Origin: Alphaproteobacteria bacterium 65-37
GTDB taxonomy: Bacteria > Pseudomonadota > Alphaproteobacteria > Reyranellales > Reyranellaceae
DNA: 51,099 bases
Direction of reading: 5' to 3'
NCBI GenBank assembly: GCA_001897995.1
Contig: MKRV01000261.1
Span: forward strand, 1 to 51,099
The position numbers and the translations under genes are program-made. Shown piece after piece: positions 23,990-32,632 of the stretch. The stretch's first letter is position 1. Each line of letters opens with the position of its first letter. The notes beneath the pieces are model-generated. The model ran no database searches. It was given only the letters and a program-made list of their open reading frames with translations, and was not told where the DNA came from.

Positions 23990-25674
23990 AAGAAACGGAC
24001 CTTCTGGTCGTGGGCTCCGGCGCCGCCGGTTTCTCGGCAGCGCTCACCGCTTCGCATGCCGGCCTCGACGTCCTGATGGTGGAAAAGGAACCGTTGTTCG
24101 GCGGCACGACGGCCTACTCGGCCGGCGTGATCTGGATCCCCGGCAATCGCCACGGCCGTGCGCTCGGCATCGCCGACTCCAAGGAGGCCGCCCTCACCTA
24201 TCTGCAGCAGGAAGCCGGCAATCGGCTCAATCTCGACCTCGCCAACGCCTTTCTCGACAACTGCAACCCCGCCGTCGAGTTCATCGAAAAGAACACCCAT
24301 GTCCGCTACGAGGCGGTGCCGATCTGGGCGGACTATCATCCGACCAAGGCCGGTGCCGCGCAGGGGGGCCGGTCGCTGCTGCCGCTGCCTTTCGACGGCC
24401 GCCGCCTCGGCAAGCGCTTCGCCCTGCTGCGCGCCCCATTGCGGACCATGATGGCCTTCGGCGGCATGATGCTCGGCCGCAACGACCTGCCGCACGTCTT
24501 CCGCATGACCCGTTCCGCCCGCTCGGCGCTGCATGTCGCCGGCATGACGGCGCGCTATGCCGTCGACCGTCTGAGCCATGCCCGCGGCACGCGCCTCACC
24601 AACGGCAACGCCCTGATCGCGGGCCTCGCTCTGTCGGCCGAGGAACGCGACATCGAGCTGTGGCTGGAGAGCCCGGTCGTCGAGCTGGTGCAGCGCGAGG
24701 GCTCGATCGTCGGCGCCGTCGTCGAACGGAACGGCCAGCGCCAGGAGGTTCGTGCCCGGCACGGGGTCGTCCTGGCCTGCGGTGGCTTCCCGGCCGACGA
24801 CGAGCTGAAGCGCCGCTACTACGGCCATGTCCGCGACGGGCATGGGCATCGCTCCGCTCCGCCGCCGGGCAATCGGGGCGACGGCATTCGGCTGGGTCAG
24901 TCCGCGGGTGGCGCGATGGCCGAAGATGTCGCCTATGCCGCCGCCTGGGTGCCGGTTTCGCTGGTGCCGCAGCCCGATGGCTCGACCCTGCCCTTTCCGC
25001 ATTTCTACGAACGGGGCAAGCCGGGCTACATCGCCGTCGATGCATCGGGACGGCGTTTCACCAACGAGTCCGCCTCCTATCATGACTTCGTCCCGGCCAT
25101 GGTCGAAGCCTGCCGCGGCCGCGCCGAGACGAGCTGCTGGCTGATCTGCGACCACCGGGCCATCCGGCGTTACGGCATGGGCGCCATCGGGCCCGCGCCC
25201 CTGCCGCTCGGGCCGCATCTGCGCAGCGGCTACCTGCTGACGGCCGCAACCTGGTCGGAACTGGCCGGCAAGACCGGCCTTCCCGCAGATACCCTGCAAT
25301 CCACTATCGAGCGTTTCAACGCCTCTGCGGAACGCGGCGAAGATCCGGAGTTCGGCAAGGGAACGGACGCCTATCACCGCTTCAACGGCGACCCCAGCCA
25401 TGGCCCCAATCCCTGCCTGGCGCCGCTCATTCAGCCGCCATTCTATGCAATGAAAATGATCCCAGGTGACATCGGCACCTTCCTGGGGCTGAAAGTCGAT
25501 GGCCATGCCCGTGTGCTCGATCACGCTGGAGCACCGATCGCCGGCCTCTATGCCGCAGGCAACGACATGACCAGTGTCATGGGCGGCACCTATCCCGGTG
25601 CGGGCATCACCATTGGCCCGGCCCTTACGTTCGGTTATATCGCGGCCCGACATGCGGCCTCGGCCGTCCCCTAG
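23986..25674 (+). CDS. FAD-dependent oxidoreductase (3-ketosteroid dehydrogenase / fumarate reductase flavoprotein family)
   Basis: A 562-residue flavoprotein. The N-terminal FAD site is LLVVGSGAAGFSAALTASHAGLDVLMVEKEPLFGGTTAYSAG; the stretch GGTTAYSAGVIWIPGN is characteristic of FAD_binding_2 proteins such as 3-ketosteroid delta-1-dehydrogenase, KstD-like enzymes and flavocytochrome c fumarate reductases. The C-terminal signature GLYAAGNDMTSVMGGTYPGAGITIGPALTFGYIAARHA closes the FAD domain. The ATG at 23986 overlaps the channel stop by four bases (ATGA), so the two proteins are translated together. No steroid genes are nearby, so I would not name the substrate. An FAD dehydrogenase of a lipid or aromatic acid is equally possible. 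Confidence 0.88.
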   Translation: MKETDLLVVGSGAAGFSAALTASHAGLDVLMVEKEPLFGGTTAYSAGVIWIPGNRHGRALGIADSKEAALTYLQQEAGNRLNLDLANAFLDNCNPAVEFIEKNTHVRYEAVPIWADYHPTKAGAAQGGRSLLPLPFDGRRLGKRFALLRAPLRTMMAFGGMMLGRNDLPHVFRMTRSARSALHVAGMTARYAVDRLSHARGTRLTNGNALIAGLALSAEERDIELWLESPVVELVQREGSIVGAVVERNGQRQEVRARHGVVLACGGFPADDELKRRYYGHVRDGHGHRSAPPPGNRGDGIRLGQSAGGAMAEDVAYAAAWVPVSLVPQPDGSTLPFPHFYERGKPGYIAVDASGRRFTNESASYHDFVPAMVEACRGRAETSCWLICDHRAIRRYGMGAIGPAPLPLGPHLRSGYLLTAATWSELAGKTGLPADTLQSTIERFNASAERGEDPEFGKGTDAYHRFNGDPSHGPNPCLAPLIQPPFYAMKMIPGDIGTFLGLKVDGHARVLDHAGAPIAGLYAAGNDMTSVMGGTYPGAGITIGPALTFGYIAARHAASAVP

Positions 25675-25690
25675 AGAGAGAGCTGTCGCC

Positions 25691-27097
25691 ATGCCCCAGA
25701 TCACGCCCGTCATCCTGGTCGGCGGCTCAGGCAAGCGCCTGTGGCCCCTATCGCGCGAAAGCATGCCCAAGCAGTTCGTGCCGCTGCTGGGTAAGCAGTC
25801 GACCTTCCAGCAAACCCTGGTCCGCGTCGCCGACCGTGGCCTGTTCAGCCGGCCGGTGATCGCGACCAATGATGCCTACCGCTTCATGGCCGAGAAGCAG
25901 GCCAGCGAAGTCGGCATGGAGATCGACATTCTGGTCGAGCCGTCCCGCCGCGACTCTGGGCCGGCGATGGCCGCCGCCGCGGTCTATACCCGCAACCTCG
26001 GCGCCAAGGCTGTGCTGGCATTGGCCTCGGACCATCTGGTGATAGGTGCCGAAGAATTCCTCTCCGGCTGCCGTGACGGTCTCAACGCCGTGCAGCAGGG
26101 CGGCATCGTCACCTTCGGCATCCCGCCGACGGAGCCCAAGACCGACTACGGCTACATCCGCCCGGGCAGCGAGCGCATCGGGCCGGTGCAGAAGGTCGCC
26201 GCCTTCGTCGAGAAGCCCAATGCCCAGACGGCCCTGCGCTACATCGCCGAAGGGCTGCTCTGGAACAGCGGCAACTTCCTGTTCCCGCCCGAGCTCATGC
26301 TGTCGGAAATGACGCGCTTCGAGCCCGCCATGGCCGCTGCGGCCGAAGAAGCCGTCGGCAAGGCCAAGAAGACCGGCTCGACGGTGTTCCTCGATGCCGA
26401 CGCCTTCGCCAAGGCGCCGGCCAAGTCGATCGACTATGCCGTCATGGAGCGCACCGACAAGTGCTGGGTGGTGCCGGCCAAGTTCCGCTGGTCCGATCTC
26501 GGAACCTGGGATGCGCTGCTCGATGTCGGCGAGGCCGACAGCGCCGGCAACGTCACGGAAGGCCCCGTCGAGGTCGACCATGTGCGCAATTCCTACATCC
26601 GCTCGGACGGGCCACTGACGGCGGTGATCGGCGTCGAGGACGTCGTCGTCGTGGCGATGAACGACGCCGTACTGGTCGGCCATCGCGACAACCTGCCCCG
26701 CCTCAAGGACGTGGTACAGCGCATGTCGGACGGCAAGCATCGCGCCGCCACCGAGCATACCGTGATCCACCGCCCCTGGGGCAGCTTCCAGGACATCGAC
26801 CGCGGCGAGCGGTTCCGTGCCAAGCGCCTGACGGTCAATCCCGGCGCCAAGCTCAGCCTGCAGAGCCACAACCGCCGCGCCGAGCATTGGGTCGTCGTCA
26901 AGGGCGTGGCCGAAGTGACGCTCGACGGCGAGACCACCACCCTGCACGAAAACGAATCGACTTACATTCCGATCGGCGGCATCCATCGCCTGGCCAATCC
27001 CGGCCCCGATCTGCTGGAGGTCGTCGAGGTGCAGACCGGCGACTATGTCGAGGAAGACGACATCGTCCGCTACGAAGACATCTACGCCCGGGTCTGA
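25691..27097 (+). CDS. Mannose-1-phosphate guanylyltransferase / mannose-6-phosphate isomerase (ManC/AlgA type)
   Basis: A bifunctional type II enzyme of 468 residues that makes GDP-mannose for surface polysaccharides: it isomerises fructose-6-phosphate to mannose-6-phosphate and converts mannose-1-phosphate plus GTP to GDP-mannose. The nucleotidyltransferase domain has LVGGSGKRLWPLSRESMPKQF (9-29) and the FVEKPNAQTALRY region with WNSGNFLF. The C-terminal cupin isomerase domain (about 365-465) contains RPWGSFQ, QSHNRRAEHWVVVKG and YIPIGGIHRLANPG. The ATG at 25691 follows GAGAGAGAG and begins the canonical N-terminus; the frame extends upstream within the FAD gene without meaning. It lies 16 bases after the FAD oxidoreductase stop. 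It begins the surface-glycan locus and supplies its precursor. Confidence 0.95.
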   Translation: MPQITPVILVGGSGKRLWPLSRESMPKQFVPLLGKQSTFQQTLVRVADRGLFSRPVIATNDAYRFMAEKQASEVGMEIDILVEPSRRDSGPAMAAAAVYTRNLGAKAVLALASDHLVIGAEEFLSGCRDGLNAVQQGGIVTFGIPPTEPKTDYGYIRPGSERIGPVQKVAAFVEKPNAQTALRYIAEGLLWNSGNFLFPPELMLSEMTRFEPAMAAAAEEAVGKAKKTGSTVFLDADAFAKAPAKSIDYAVMERTDKCWVVPAKFRWSDLGTWDALLDVGEADSAGNVTEGPVEVDHVRNSYIRSDGPLTAVIGVEDVVVVAMNDAVLVGHRDNLPRLKDVVQRMSDGKHRAATEHTVIHRPWGSFQDIDRGERFRAKRLTVNPGAKLSLQSHNRRAEHWVVVKGVAEVTLDGETTTLHENESTYIPIGGIHRLANPGPDLLEVVEVQTGDYVEEDDIVRYEDIYARV

Positions 27098-27099
27098 TC

Positions 27100-28062
27100 G
27101 TGCTGTTCGGTGCCCATCACGAATGGGGCAAGCTGCGCGAAGTGGTGATCGGCATTTCGCCGGCCGAAGAATTCGTGGTTTTCCACGAGCCTTCGCAGCG
27201 TTGGCTGACGCAAGAGGGTGCCGAGTTCAGCCGCGCCCATGCCGGCCGGCGCCTGATCGATGTCGATCCCGAGCAGGCGAGGCTGATCGAGCGCCAGGCC
27301 GATGCGCTGGCCGAACTGGTGGCCCGCCAGGGCATCACCGTCCATCGTCCCGAGCGCCTGAAGGGCGAGGAACGCGTCTTCCTGGCACCCAACGGCGAAG
27401 GTGCCCAGCTTTTCCCGCGCGACGGCATGATCGTGGTCGGTCACAACGTCATCGATGCGTCGCTGCGCCTGAAGTGCCGGCAACGCGAGCGTTATGGCCT
27501 GCGGCCGATCATCCAGCAGGCGGTCCAGCAGCGGGGCGCCCGCTGGTCGAGCGTGCCGCTGGGCTCGCCCGGCTGCGTCGACGGGCCGTTCCTGGAGGGC
27601 GGCGATACGCTGCTCAACGGTCATGAGATCTATGTCGGCATCTCGGGCTGCGCCTCGGATCTCGCCGGTGCTGACTGGCTGCAGGCACTGCTGGGCGACA
27701 GCTATCGTGTGATCCCGGTGGCGCTGCGTTCCAACGTGCTGCACCTCGATTGCGCGATGGCGCTGGTCAAGCCCGGCCTGCTGATCTGGTGCCCGCACAA
27801 GCTCATCGACGGACTGCCCCAGTCGTTGCGCGGTTGGGACAAGATCGAGGTCTCCGTCGAAGAGGCGACCTTGCTGGCCACCAACTGCCTGGTTCTCGAA
27901 GAAGGCCACGTCATCGTCGATGCCGACAATGCCCGCGTCATCGACGAGCTCCGGCAGCGCAAGATCGACGTCATTCCCCTGCCCTTCGACGGCCCGATCG
28001 CGACAGGCGGCGGCCTGCGCTGCGCCCATCACCCGCTGCTGCGCGAGAGCGTACTGGCCTGA
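27100..28062 (+). CDS. Amidinotransferase / guanidino-group-modifying superfamily enzyme
   Basis: A 320-residue enzyme of the superfamily that includes arginine:glycine and inosamine amidinotransferases, dimethylarginine dimethylaminohydrolase and arginine deiminase. These act on guanidino groups through an active-site cysteine. The key residues are in place: EGGDTLL (166-172), H215/D217 in SNVLHLDCAM, and the nucleophile C308 in TGGGLRCAHHPL near the C-terminus. The start is GTG at 27100, two bases after the manC-type stop; no ATG fits. Subtype is not clear: HLD and GGGxxC resemble amidinotransferases of the StrB/AGAT kind more than arginine deiminase. Its position immediately behind a GDP-mannose gene, in a polysaccharide locus, raises the possibility that it places or removes an amidino group on a sugar or its amine. 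Confidence 0.85.
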   Translation: MLFGAHHEWGKLREVVIGISPAEEFVVFHEPSQRWLTQEGAEFSRAHAGRRLIDVDPEQARLIERQADALAELVARQGITVHRPERLKGEERVFLAPNGEGAQLFPRDGMIVVGHNVIDASLRLKCRQRERYGLRPIIQQAVQQRGARWSSVPLGSPGCVDGPFLEGGDTLLNGHEIYVGISGCASDLAGADWLQALLGDSYRVIPVALRSNVLHLDCAMALVKPGLLIWCPHKLIDGLPQSLRGWDKIEVSVEEATLLATNCLVLEEGHVIVDADNARVIDELRQRKIDVIPLPFDGPIATGGGLRCAHHPLLRESVLA

Positions 28063-28068
28063 CCGGCG

Positions 28069-29370
28069 CTATGCGCCGCGCTTGGGCGTGCGATCGAAGA
28101 CGACCGGCTTGGGCTTGCTGAAGGCTTTCTTGATGTGGACGCCGAGCGAGCGGACCAGCATCGAGACCTGACCGCCGACGAAGCGCAGCAGGATCACTGC
28201 GAACTGGCCGGCCGGGATCTCGCCGCCGCGGATGAAATTGTGCCCGGCGCGCAGAAAGGTGGTGGCGCAGATCAGCACCCAGGCCAGGGTGACCAGGAAG
28301 AGCAGCAACAGCAGCGGGACCAGCGAGGGCGCCAGGATGCCGGCCAGCACCCCCGCGGTGAGGCCGACCAGCAGTACCGGCTGGTTGAGCGACATGCAGA
28401 GATGCAGCAGGGCGGCGCCCTTGGCCGCCAGCGTGATCGTGGGGCTCTTCAGGATCTCGGGGAACATGCGCCAGGAGACGTGGCGGAACCCATCCTGCCA
28501 GCGCTGCTGCTGGCGCAGCCACGTCTTGGTATCGGCCGGCAATTCGCCCGGCACGCCGACGCTGGTCACGAACAGGGCGCGCCAGCCTTTGACCCAGCCG
28601 CGGTAGGTGAGGTCCAGGTCCTCGGTGACGGTGTCGCCCTTCCAGCCGCCGCCCGCCTCGATGGCCGCGCGCTGCCAGATCCCGCAGGTGCCGTTGAAGG
28701 GCAGCGGATGGCCGGCCCAGCAGCGCGTCGCCTGCTCGATGCCGAGATGGGCGTCGAGCGTCACCATCTGCATCTCGGTCAGGGCGTTTTCGTGCGGATT
28801 GAGGAAGTCGAAGCGCGCCTGGACGAAGGCCGTCTTCGGCTCGGCGAAGAAGGGGCGCATGCAGGTGCGCAGGAAGTCGCGCGGTGGAATGTAGTCGACG
28901 TCGAAGATGGCGAAATAGTCGTACGGCGTCTTCTGCATGGCCTCGTGCAGGGCGCCGCCTTTGTAGCCGCTGCGGTCCGTGCGCTGCAGCGCCACGACGT
29001 CGAAACCCTTGGCGCGGAGCTCGGCCGCCACCGCGCACACCATGTCGGCGGTCTCGTCGGTGCTGTCGTCGAGAAGCTGGATGTGCAGCTTGTCGCGCGG
29101 CCAGTCGAGCTCGGCGGCCGCCTCGGCGCCGCGACGCACCACCGGACCTTCGTTGAACGACGGGATCTGGACCACGACGTGCGGCAGCTGTGCATCGGCC
29201 GGCAGCGGCGTGGCGAGCAACATCTCTTCGCGGGCCAGCCCCCGCTCCTTCAGGCGATGGTGCAGCACCACCATGTAGAGCAGGCTGCCAATGAACGCCG
29301 CGAGCAGCACGCAGCACACCGCGAATATCGCAGCGAGCAGTAGAGCCAGGGTCGCGACGAGGGCGGACAT
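28069..29370 (-). CDS. Membrane GT2 glycosyltransferase, cellulose synthase-like (second of a pair)
   Basis: A 433-residue processive-type family 2 glycosyltransferase. A hydrophobic N-terminus (residues 5-35) is followed by the GT-A domain with VQIPSFNE, LLDDSTDET (99-107), FDVDYIPP (156-163), the acceptor base motif TVTEDLDLTYRGW (247-259) and QQQRW (287-291), matching the D, DxD, D, Q(Q/R)xRW pattern. C-terminal membrane helices occupy about 325-395. The start at 29370 is seven bases after the stop of the similar upstream glycosyltransferase gene. The two paralogues probably arose by duplication. Which sugar each adds is not readable, though mannose is likely given the nearby GDP-mannose enzyme. 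Its 3' end faces the amidinotransferase gene with only six bases between. Confidence 0.9.
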   Translation of the reverse strand: MSALVATLALLLAAIFAVCCVLLAAFIGSLLYMVVLHHRLKERGLAREEMLLATPLPADAQLPHVVVQIPSFNEGPVVRRGAEAAAELDWPRDKLHIQLLDDSTDETADMVCAVAAELRAKGFDVVALQRTDRSGYKGGALHEAMQKTPYDYFAIFDVDYIPPRDFLRTCMRPFFAEPKTAFVQARFDFLNPHENALTEMQMVTLDAHLGIEQATRCWAGHPLPFNGTCGIWQRAAIEAGGGWKGDTVTEDLDLTYRGWVKGWRALFVTSVGVPGELPADTKTWLRQQQRWQDGFRHVSWRMFPEILKSPTITLAAKGAALLHLCMSLNQPVLLVGLTAGVLAGILAPSLVPLLLLLFLVTLAWVLICATTFLRAGHNFIRGGEIPAGQFAVILLRFVGGQVSMLVRSLGVHIKKAFSKPKPVVFDRTPKRGA

Positions 29371-29377
29371 CGGTCGG

Positions 29378-30622
29378 TCAGGTGCCCTTCTTCGGCGTGC
29401 GCTTGAATTCGGTCTTCTTGCCGAAGCCCGCGCCGACGATCGATGCGGTGTTGACGAAGGCAAGATACACGATCACCGCCGGCACGCTCGCCGCGGTGAT
29501 CAGGTAGCGCAGCACGTCACCGCGCTGCAGCCGGCGATAGGCGCCCCATGTCATGCCGATCAGCACGACCAGCATGGCGATCAGCCACAGCCACAGGCCG
29601 AAGCGGAAAAGCCCCAGCAGCTTGCCATGGCCCAGGATCGACAGGACCAGCCCGACGATACCGACAGCCAGCAACGGGAAGATGAGCTGCTGGCCGAGCG
29701 CCACCGTCGTCGTGAACTTCGCTTCCGGCGACCAGTCGGCATTCCAGACCGGCCCGAGCAGCTTGCGCGCCACCTGGACGAATCCCTTGGACCAGCGACT
29801 CTGCTGGACGCCGAACTCGTCGACCCGTTGCGGCAGTTCGCCCACGACATGCGGCTCCATCAGAAACACGCCGGTCCAGCCGCCGAGATAGGTCCGCAGC
29901 ACCAGGTCAAGATCCTCCGACAGCGTGTCGTGCGACCAGCCGCCCGCGTCCTCGACCGCCGCCCGGCGCCAGATACCGCCGGTGCCGTTGAACTGGAAAG
30001 GCACGCCGCGACGGGCACGGACATCCTGCTCGACGGCGAAATGCGCGTCCTGCATCAGCCGCTGCGCCCGGGTCAGCCAGTTGGCGTCGCCGTTGCCCCA
30101 TTCGATCCGGGTCTGCACGAAGGCCGCCTGCGGATTGGCCAGCATGGCGGCCATCGTCCGCCGCAACCAGTCCGGTGCAGGCACGAAGTCGGCGTCGAAC
30201 ACTGCAACGTAGGGCGCGTCGTCGAGTGCCAGCCCCGCCGCCAGCGCCCCGGCCTTGAAGCCGCTGCGGTTCTCGCGGCGGACATGATGGACCTCGACTC
30301 CCTGCTGGCGCAGACGGGCCACGGCATGGACGGCAATATCCGACGTGATGTCGGTACTGTCGTCGAGGAGCTGGACCACCAGCCTGTCGTGCGGCCAATC
30401 CAGCGCGCCGGCAGCGGCCACGGCACGCTCGACCACCAGCGGCTCGTTGTAGACGGGAATCTGGACCAGCACGCGCGGCAGGTCGGCAGGCAGGGCAGGC
30501 TCCGGCGCATCGTCTGCCGGAAGCTCGAACAGCCAGTAGATGAGATAGAGGAAGTAGCCCGCGATCGCGAATTGCGCGAGGAGGCAGAGAAAGACGATCA
30601 GATCGACGAGGAAGAGCAGCAT
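29378..30622 (-). CDS. Membrane GT2 glycosyltransferase, cellulose synthase-like (first of a pair)
   Basis: A 414-residue family 2 glycosyltransferase with the same architecture as its downstream neighbour. An N-terminal helix (residues 2-32) is followed by VQIPVYNEPLVVERAV, LLDDSTDITSD (85-95), the DAD motif in FDADFVPAP (142-150), SEDLDLVLRTY (235-245) and QQSRWSKGFVQ (273-283). C-terminal membrane helices cover about 300-385. I take the ATG at 30622 as start since it opens the first membrane helix and lies 13 bases from the ABC transporter gene stop; the longer frame to 30751 overlaps that gene. It appears to be cotranscribed with the DevBCA-like exporter genes, suggesting that its product, or a glycolipid built on it, is what that exporter moves. 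Confidence 0.9.
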   Translation of the reverse strand: MLLFLVDLIVFLCLLAQFAIAGYFLYLIYWLFELPADDAPEPALPADLPRVLVQIPVYNEPLVVERAVAAAGALDWPHDRLVVQLLDDSTDITSDIAVHAVARLRQQGVEVHHVRRENRSGFKAGALAAGLALDDAPYVAVFDADFVPAPDWLRRTMAAMLANPQAAFVQTRIEWGNGDANWLTRAQRLMQDAHFAVEQDVRARRGVPFQFNGTGGIWRRAAVEDAGGWSHDTLSEDLDLVLRTYLGGWTGVFLMEPHVVGELPQRVDEFGVQQSRWSKGFVQVARKLLGPVWNADWSPEAKFTTTVALGQQLIFPLLAVGIVGLVLSILGHGKLLGLFRFGLWLWLIAMLVVLIGMTWGAYRRLQRGDVLRYLITAASVPAVIVYLAFVNTASIVGAGFGKKTEFKRTPKKGT

Positions 30623-30635
30623 CGGAGGCTGCCCG

Positions 30636-31352
30636 TCAGTGGTAGTGGATCGGCACTTCGAAGCACCGCCCATCCTCGATATGCAGGCGGCGCGAGGCGA
30701 CGTCGAAGATGCGCTCGTCGTGCGTCGACAGCACCACCGCGCACTTTGCACGCATCGCCAGATCCTTGAGCTGATCGACGACGATACGGCCGGACACGCG
30801 ATCCAGCGCCGAGGTCGGCTCGTCGGCGATGATGAGATCGGGCAGGCCGATCATCACGCGGGCGATGGCGACGCGCTGCTGCTGGCCGCCCGACAACTCG
30901 TCGGGCCACGCCTCCGCCTTGTCGGCAAGGCCCAGCAGGCCGAGCAGATGGCGGGCACGCTTCTCGTCCCAGGCCGGATCGGAAAGCGGCGTCGTCGAGA
31001 CACCGGCGATCACGTTCTGCAGGGCCGTCAGCGACGACAGGAGATTGCGCTTCTGGAACAGGAAGCGGACGCGATTGCGCAGCGCGTCGAGGTCCGGTCC
31101 ACCCAGGCCGACGATATCGGTCCCGAGCAACCGCAACTTCCCTTCCGACGGCTTGCGCATGGTGCCGAGGATCGTGAGCAGCGTCGTCTTTCCCGACCCT
31201 GACGGACCGGTAACGATCAGGAGCTCGCCTTCGCGCACCTGCATGTTGATGTCGAACAGGACGTCGGCCCGCTGCGGACCCTCGCCATAGTGATGATGGA
31301 TATCGACCGCCTCGACGACCGGCGGCCCGAAACCGTGGGAATCGGTCGTCAT
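30636..31352 (-). CDS. ABC transporter ATP-binding protein, DevA/LolD-like
   Basis: A 238-residue ATPase with complete motifs: Walker A GPSGSGKT (49-56), Q-loop FLFQKRNLL (98-106), signature LSGGQQQR (153-160), Walker [13 protein letters not shown] (173-184), and the switch histidine H211 in STHDERIF. It resembles the ATPases of the MacB/LolD/DevA type that drive transport by pulling on a periplasmic adaptor rather than by transporting substrate through the membrane domain. The ATG at 31352 lies two bases beyond the permease stop; the longer frame overlaps the permease and is not used. Together with the permease and adaptor it forms a three-gene set. Confidence 0.92.
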   Translation of the reverse strand: MTTDSHGFGPPVVEAVDIHHHYGEGPQRADVLFDINMQVREGELLIVTGPSGSGKTTLLTILGTMRKPSEGKLRLLGTDIVGLGGPDLDALRNRVRFLFQKRNLLSSLTALQNVIAGVSTTPLSDPAWDEKRARHLLGLLGLADKAEAWPDELSGGQQQRVAIARVMIGLPDLIIADEPTSALDRVSGRIVVDQLKDLAMRAKCAVVLSTHDERIFDVASRRLHIEDGRCFEVPIHYH

Positions 31353-31354
31353 GG

Positions 31355-32632
31355 CTATTCGAACAGCATGATGGGGTCGACCTTCCACAGGCGGCGGATG
31401 GCGAACAGGCTGGAAACGATGGTCATGATCAGGCAGGCAACCAGTGCCACCACCATTTCGCGCAGTCCCATGCTCATGCCGAGATGCATCGCCGCTTCCG
31501 TCACCCCGTAGACCAGGCGTCCGAGGGTGAAGGCCACCAGGAAAGCCGGCGTGATGATGGCAGCGCCGATCTGCCCGATCATGAACAGGAAGAACCACCA
31601 GTCGTAACCGAGGCTCTTCAGGATCGCGTATTCCGGCAGGTAGAAGCGGATGATCTGGTACTGGGCGTAGTAGATGAACACCATGCCGATCATCACACCC
31701 ATGATGAAGCCGAGATCGGTGATGTAGCCGACCGGCGTCTCGCGCGACCAGTAGCTCCGCTCGCGCTTCTCGAAGTCGCGCAGCGTAATCACCTCGCCGC
31801 GCCCGCCGAGCGATTTATTGATCTCCTCACGGACTGCGGTGACGTCGGCTCCCGGGGCGAGCTTGATGGCGATGAAGGCCGGTCGCTCCGACCACCAGGC
31901 GCCGAACACCTCGGCCATCGTATCCTCGGACATGAGGATCGCGCCGTCGTTCAGGACGTTGGGGCCCAGCGCGAAGTTGCCGACGATGAAAAGCTGGCGC
32001 AGCAGGCCGCGATTGTCCGGCGGCCCGAGCACCTGGAACTCGGGCTTTCCGGGCCCCACCGAATCGGCGATATCGCCGAAATACGGCCGGGAGTCGCGAT
32101 CGTAGAGGATGCGCCGCGCTTCCCTCAATCGATAGAGATTCTCCCGCAGGCCGGGCACGTCGACGGCTGGCCGTTCGACGTCGATGGCGTACCAGGCAAT
32201 GCGCCGCGGCGTCTGCATGCCGGCATGGGCCATCGACATCACGCCGAACCAGAAGGGCATGATCTGGGAAACCGACGGATTGGCCGACACGACGTCGGTC
32301 ATCGCGACCGGCACCTCGCCATGGAGCTGCAGCGACTTGAAGCCGTAGGGCACCAGGACGAGATCACCCACCACCGAACGATGGAGGCGGATCGCCGAAT
32401 CGTAGACGGCCCGCTCGATGCCGAGCTGGGCGAAGATGACCAGCAGGCTCGCCGTGACGCCGGCGAGCGACAGCAAGGTGCTGGTGCGCTGGCGCTTCAG
32501 CTGCTGGGCGCCGAGCGGCATAGCCGTCGCCGTCCGCGCAGCCGCGCGCATGCGGGCCAGCGACAATAGCGGCCGCCATTGGAACCACTGCCGTCGTTGC
32601 GGCGACGGAATGGCAGGTACCGTTACGGCCAT
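31355..32632 (-). CDS. ABC transporter permease, DevC/MacB-like (FtsX domain)
   Basis: A 425-residue permease with the layout of DevC-like proteins. A first membrane helix (about 50-72) is followed by a large periplasmic region to about residue 295 (including PFWFGVMSMAHAG and VGNFALGPNVLNDGAILMSE), then three helices in the FtsX domain (about 305-325, 347-370 and 385-410, including IRFYLPEYAILKSLGY). This four-helix, large-loop topology is that of mechanotransmission ABC permeases. The ATG at 32632 overlaps the adaptor stop as TAATG. The neighbouring adaptor and ATPase make a DevBCA-type set, known for exporting heterocyst glycolipids in cyanobacteria; homologous sets here could move a glycolipid. 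It is not related to the Wzm-type permease of the same locus. Confidence 0.9.
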   Translation of the reverse strand: MAVTVPAIPSPQRRQWFQWRPLLSLARMRAAARTATAMPLGAQQLKRQRTSTLLSLAGVTASLLVIFAQLGIERAVYDSAIRLHRSVVGDLVLVPYGFKSLQLHGEVPVAMTDVVSANPSVSQIMPFWFGVMSMAHAGMQTPRRIAWYAIDVERPAVDVPGLRENLYRLREARRILYDRDSRPYFGDIADSVGPGKPEFQVLGPPDNRGLLRQLFIVGNFALGPNVLNDGAILMSEDTMAEVFGAWWSERPAFIAIKLAPGADVTAVREEINKSLGGRGEVITLRDFEKRERSYWSRETPVGYITDLGFIMGVMIGMVFIYYAQYQIIRFYLPEYAILKSLGYDWWFFLFMIGQIGAAIITPAFLVAFTLGRLVYGVTEAAMHLGMSMGLREMVVALVACLIMTIVSSLFAIRRLWKVDPIMLFE

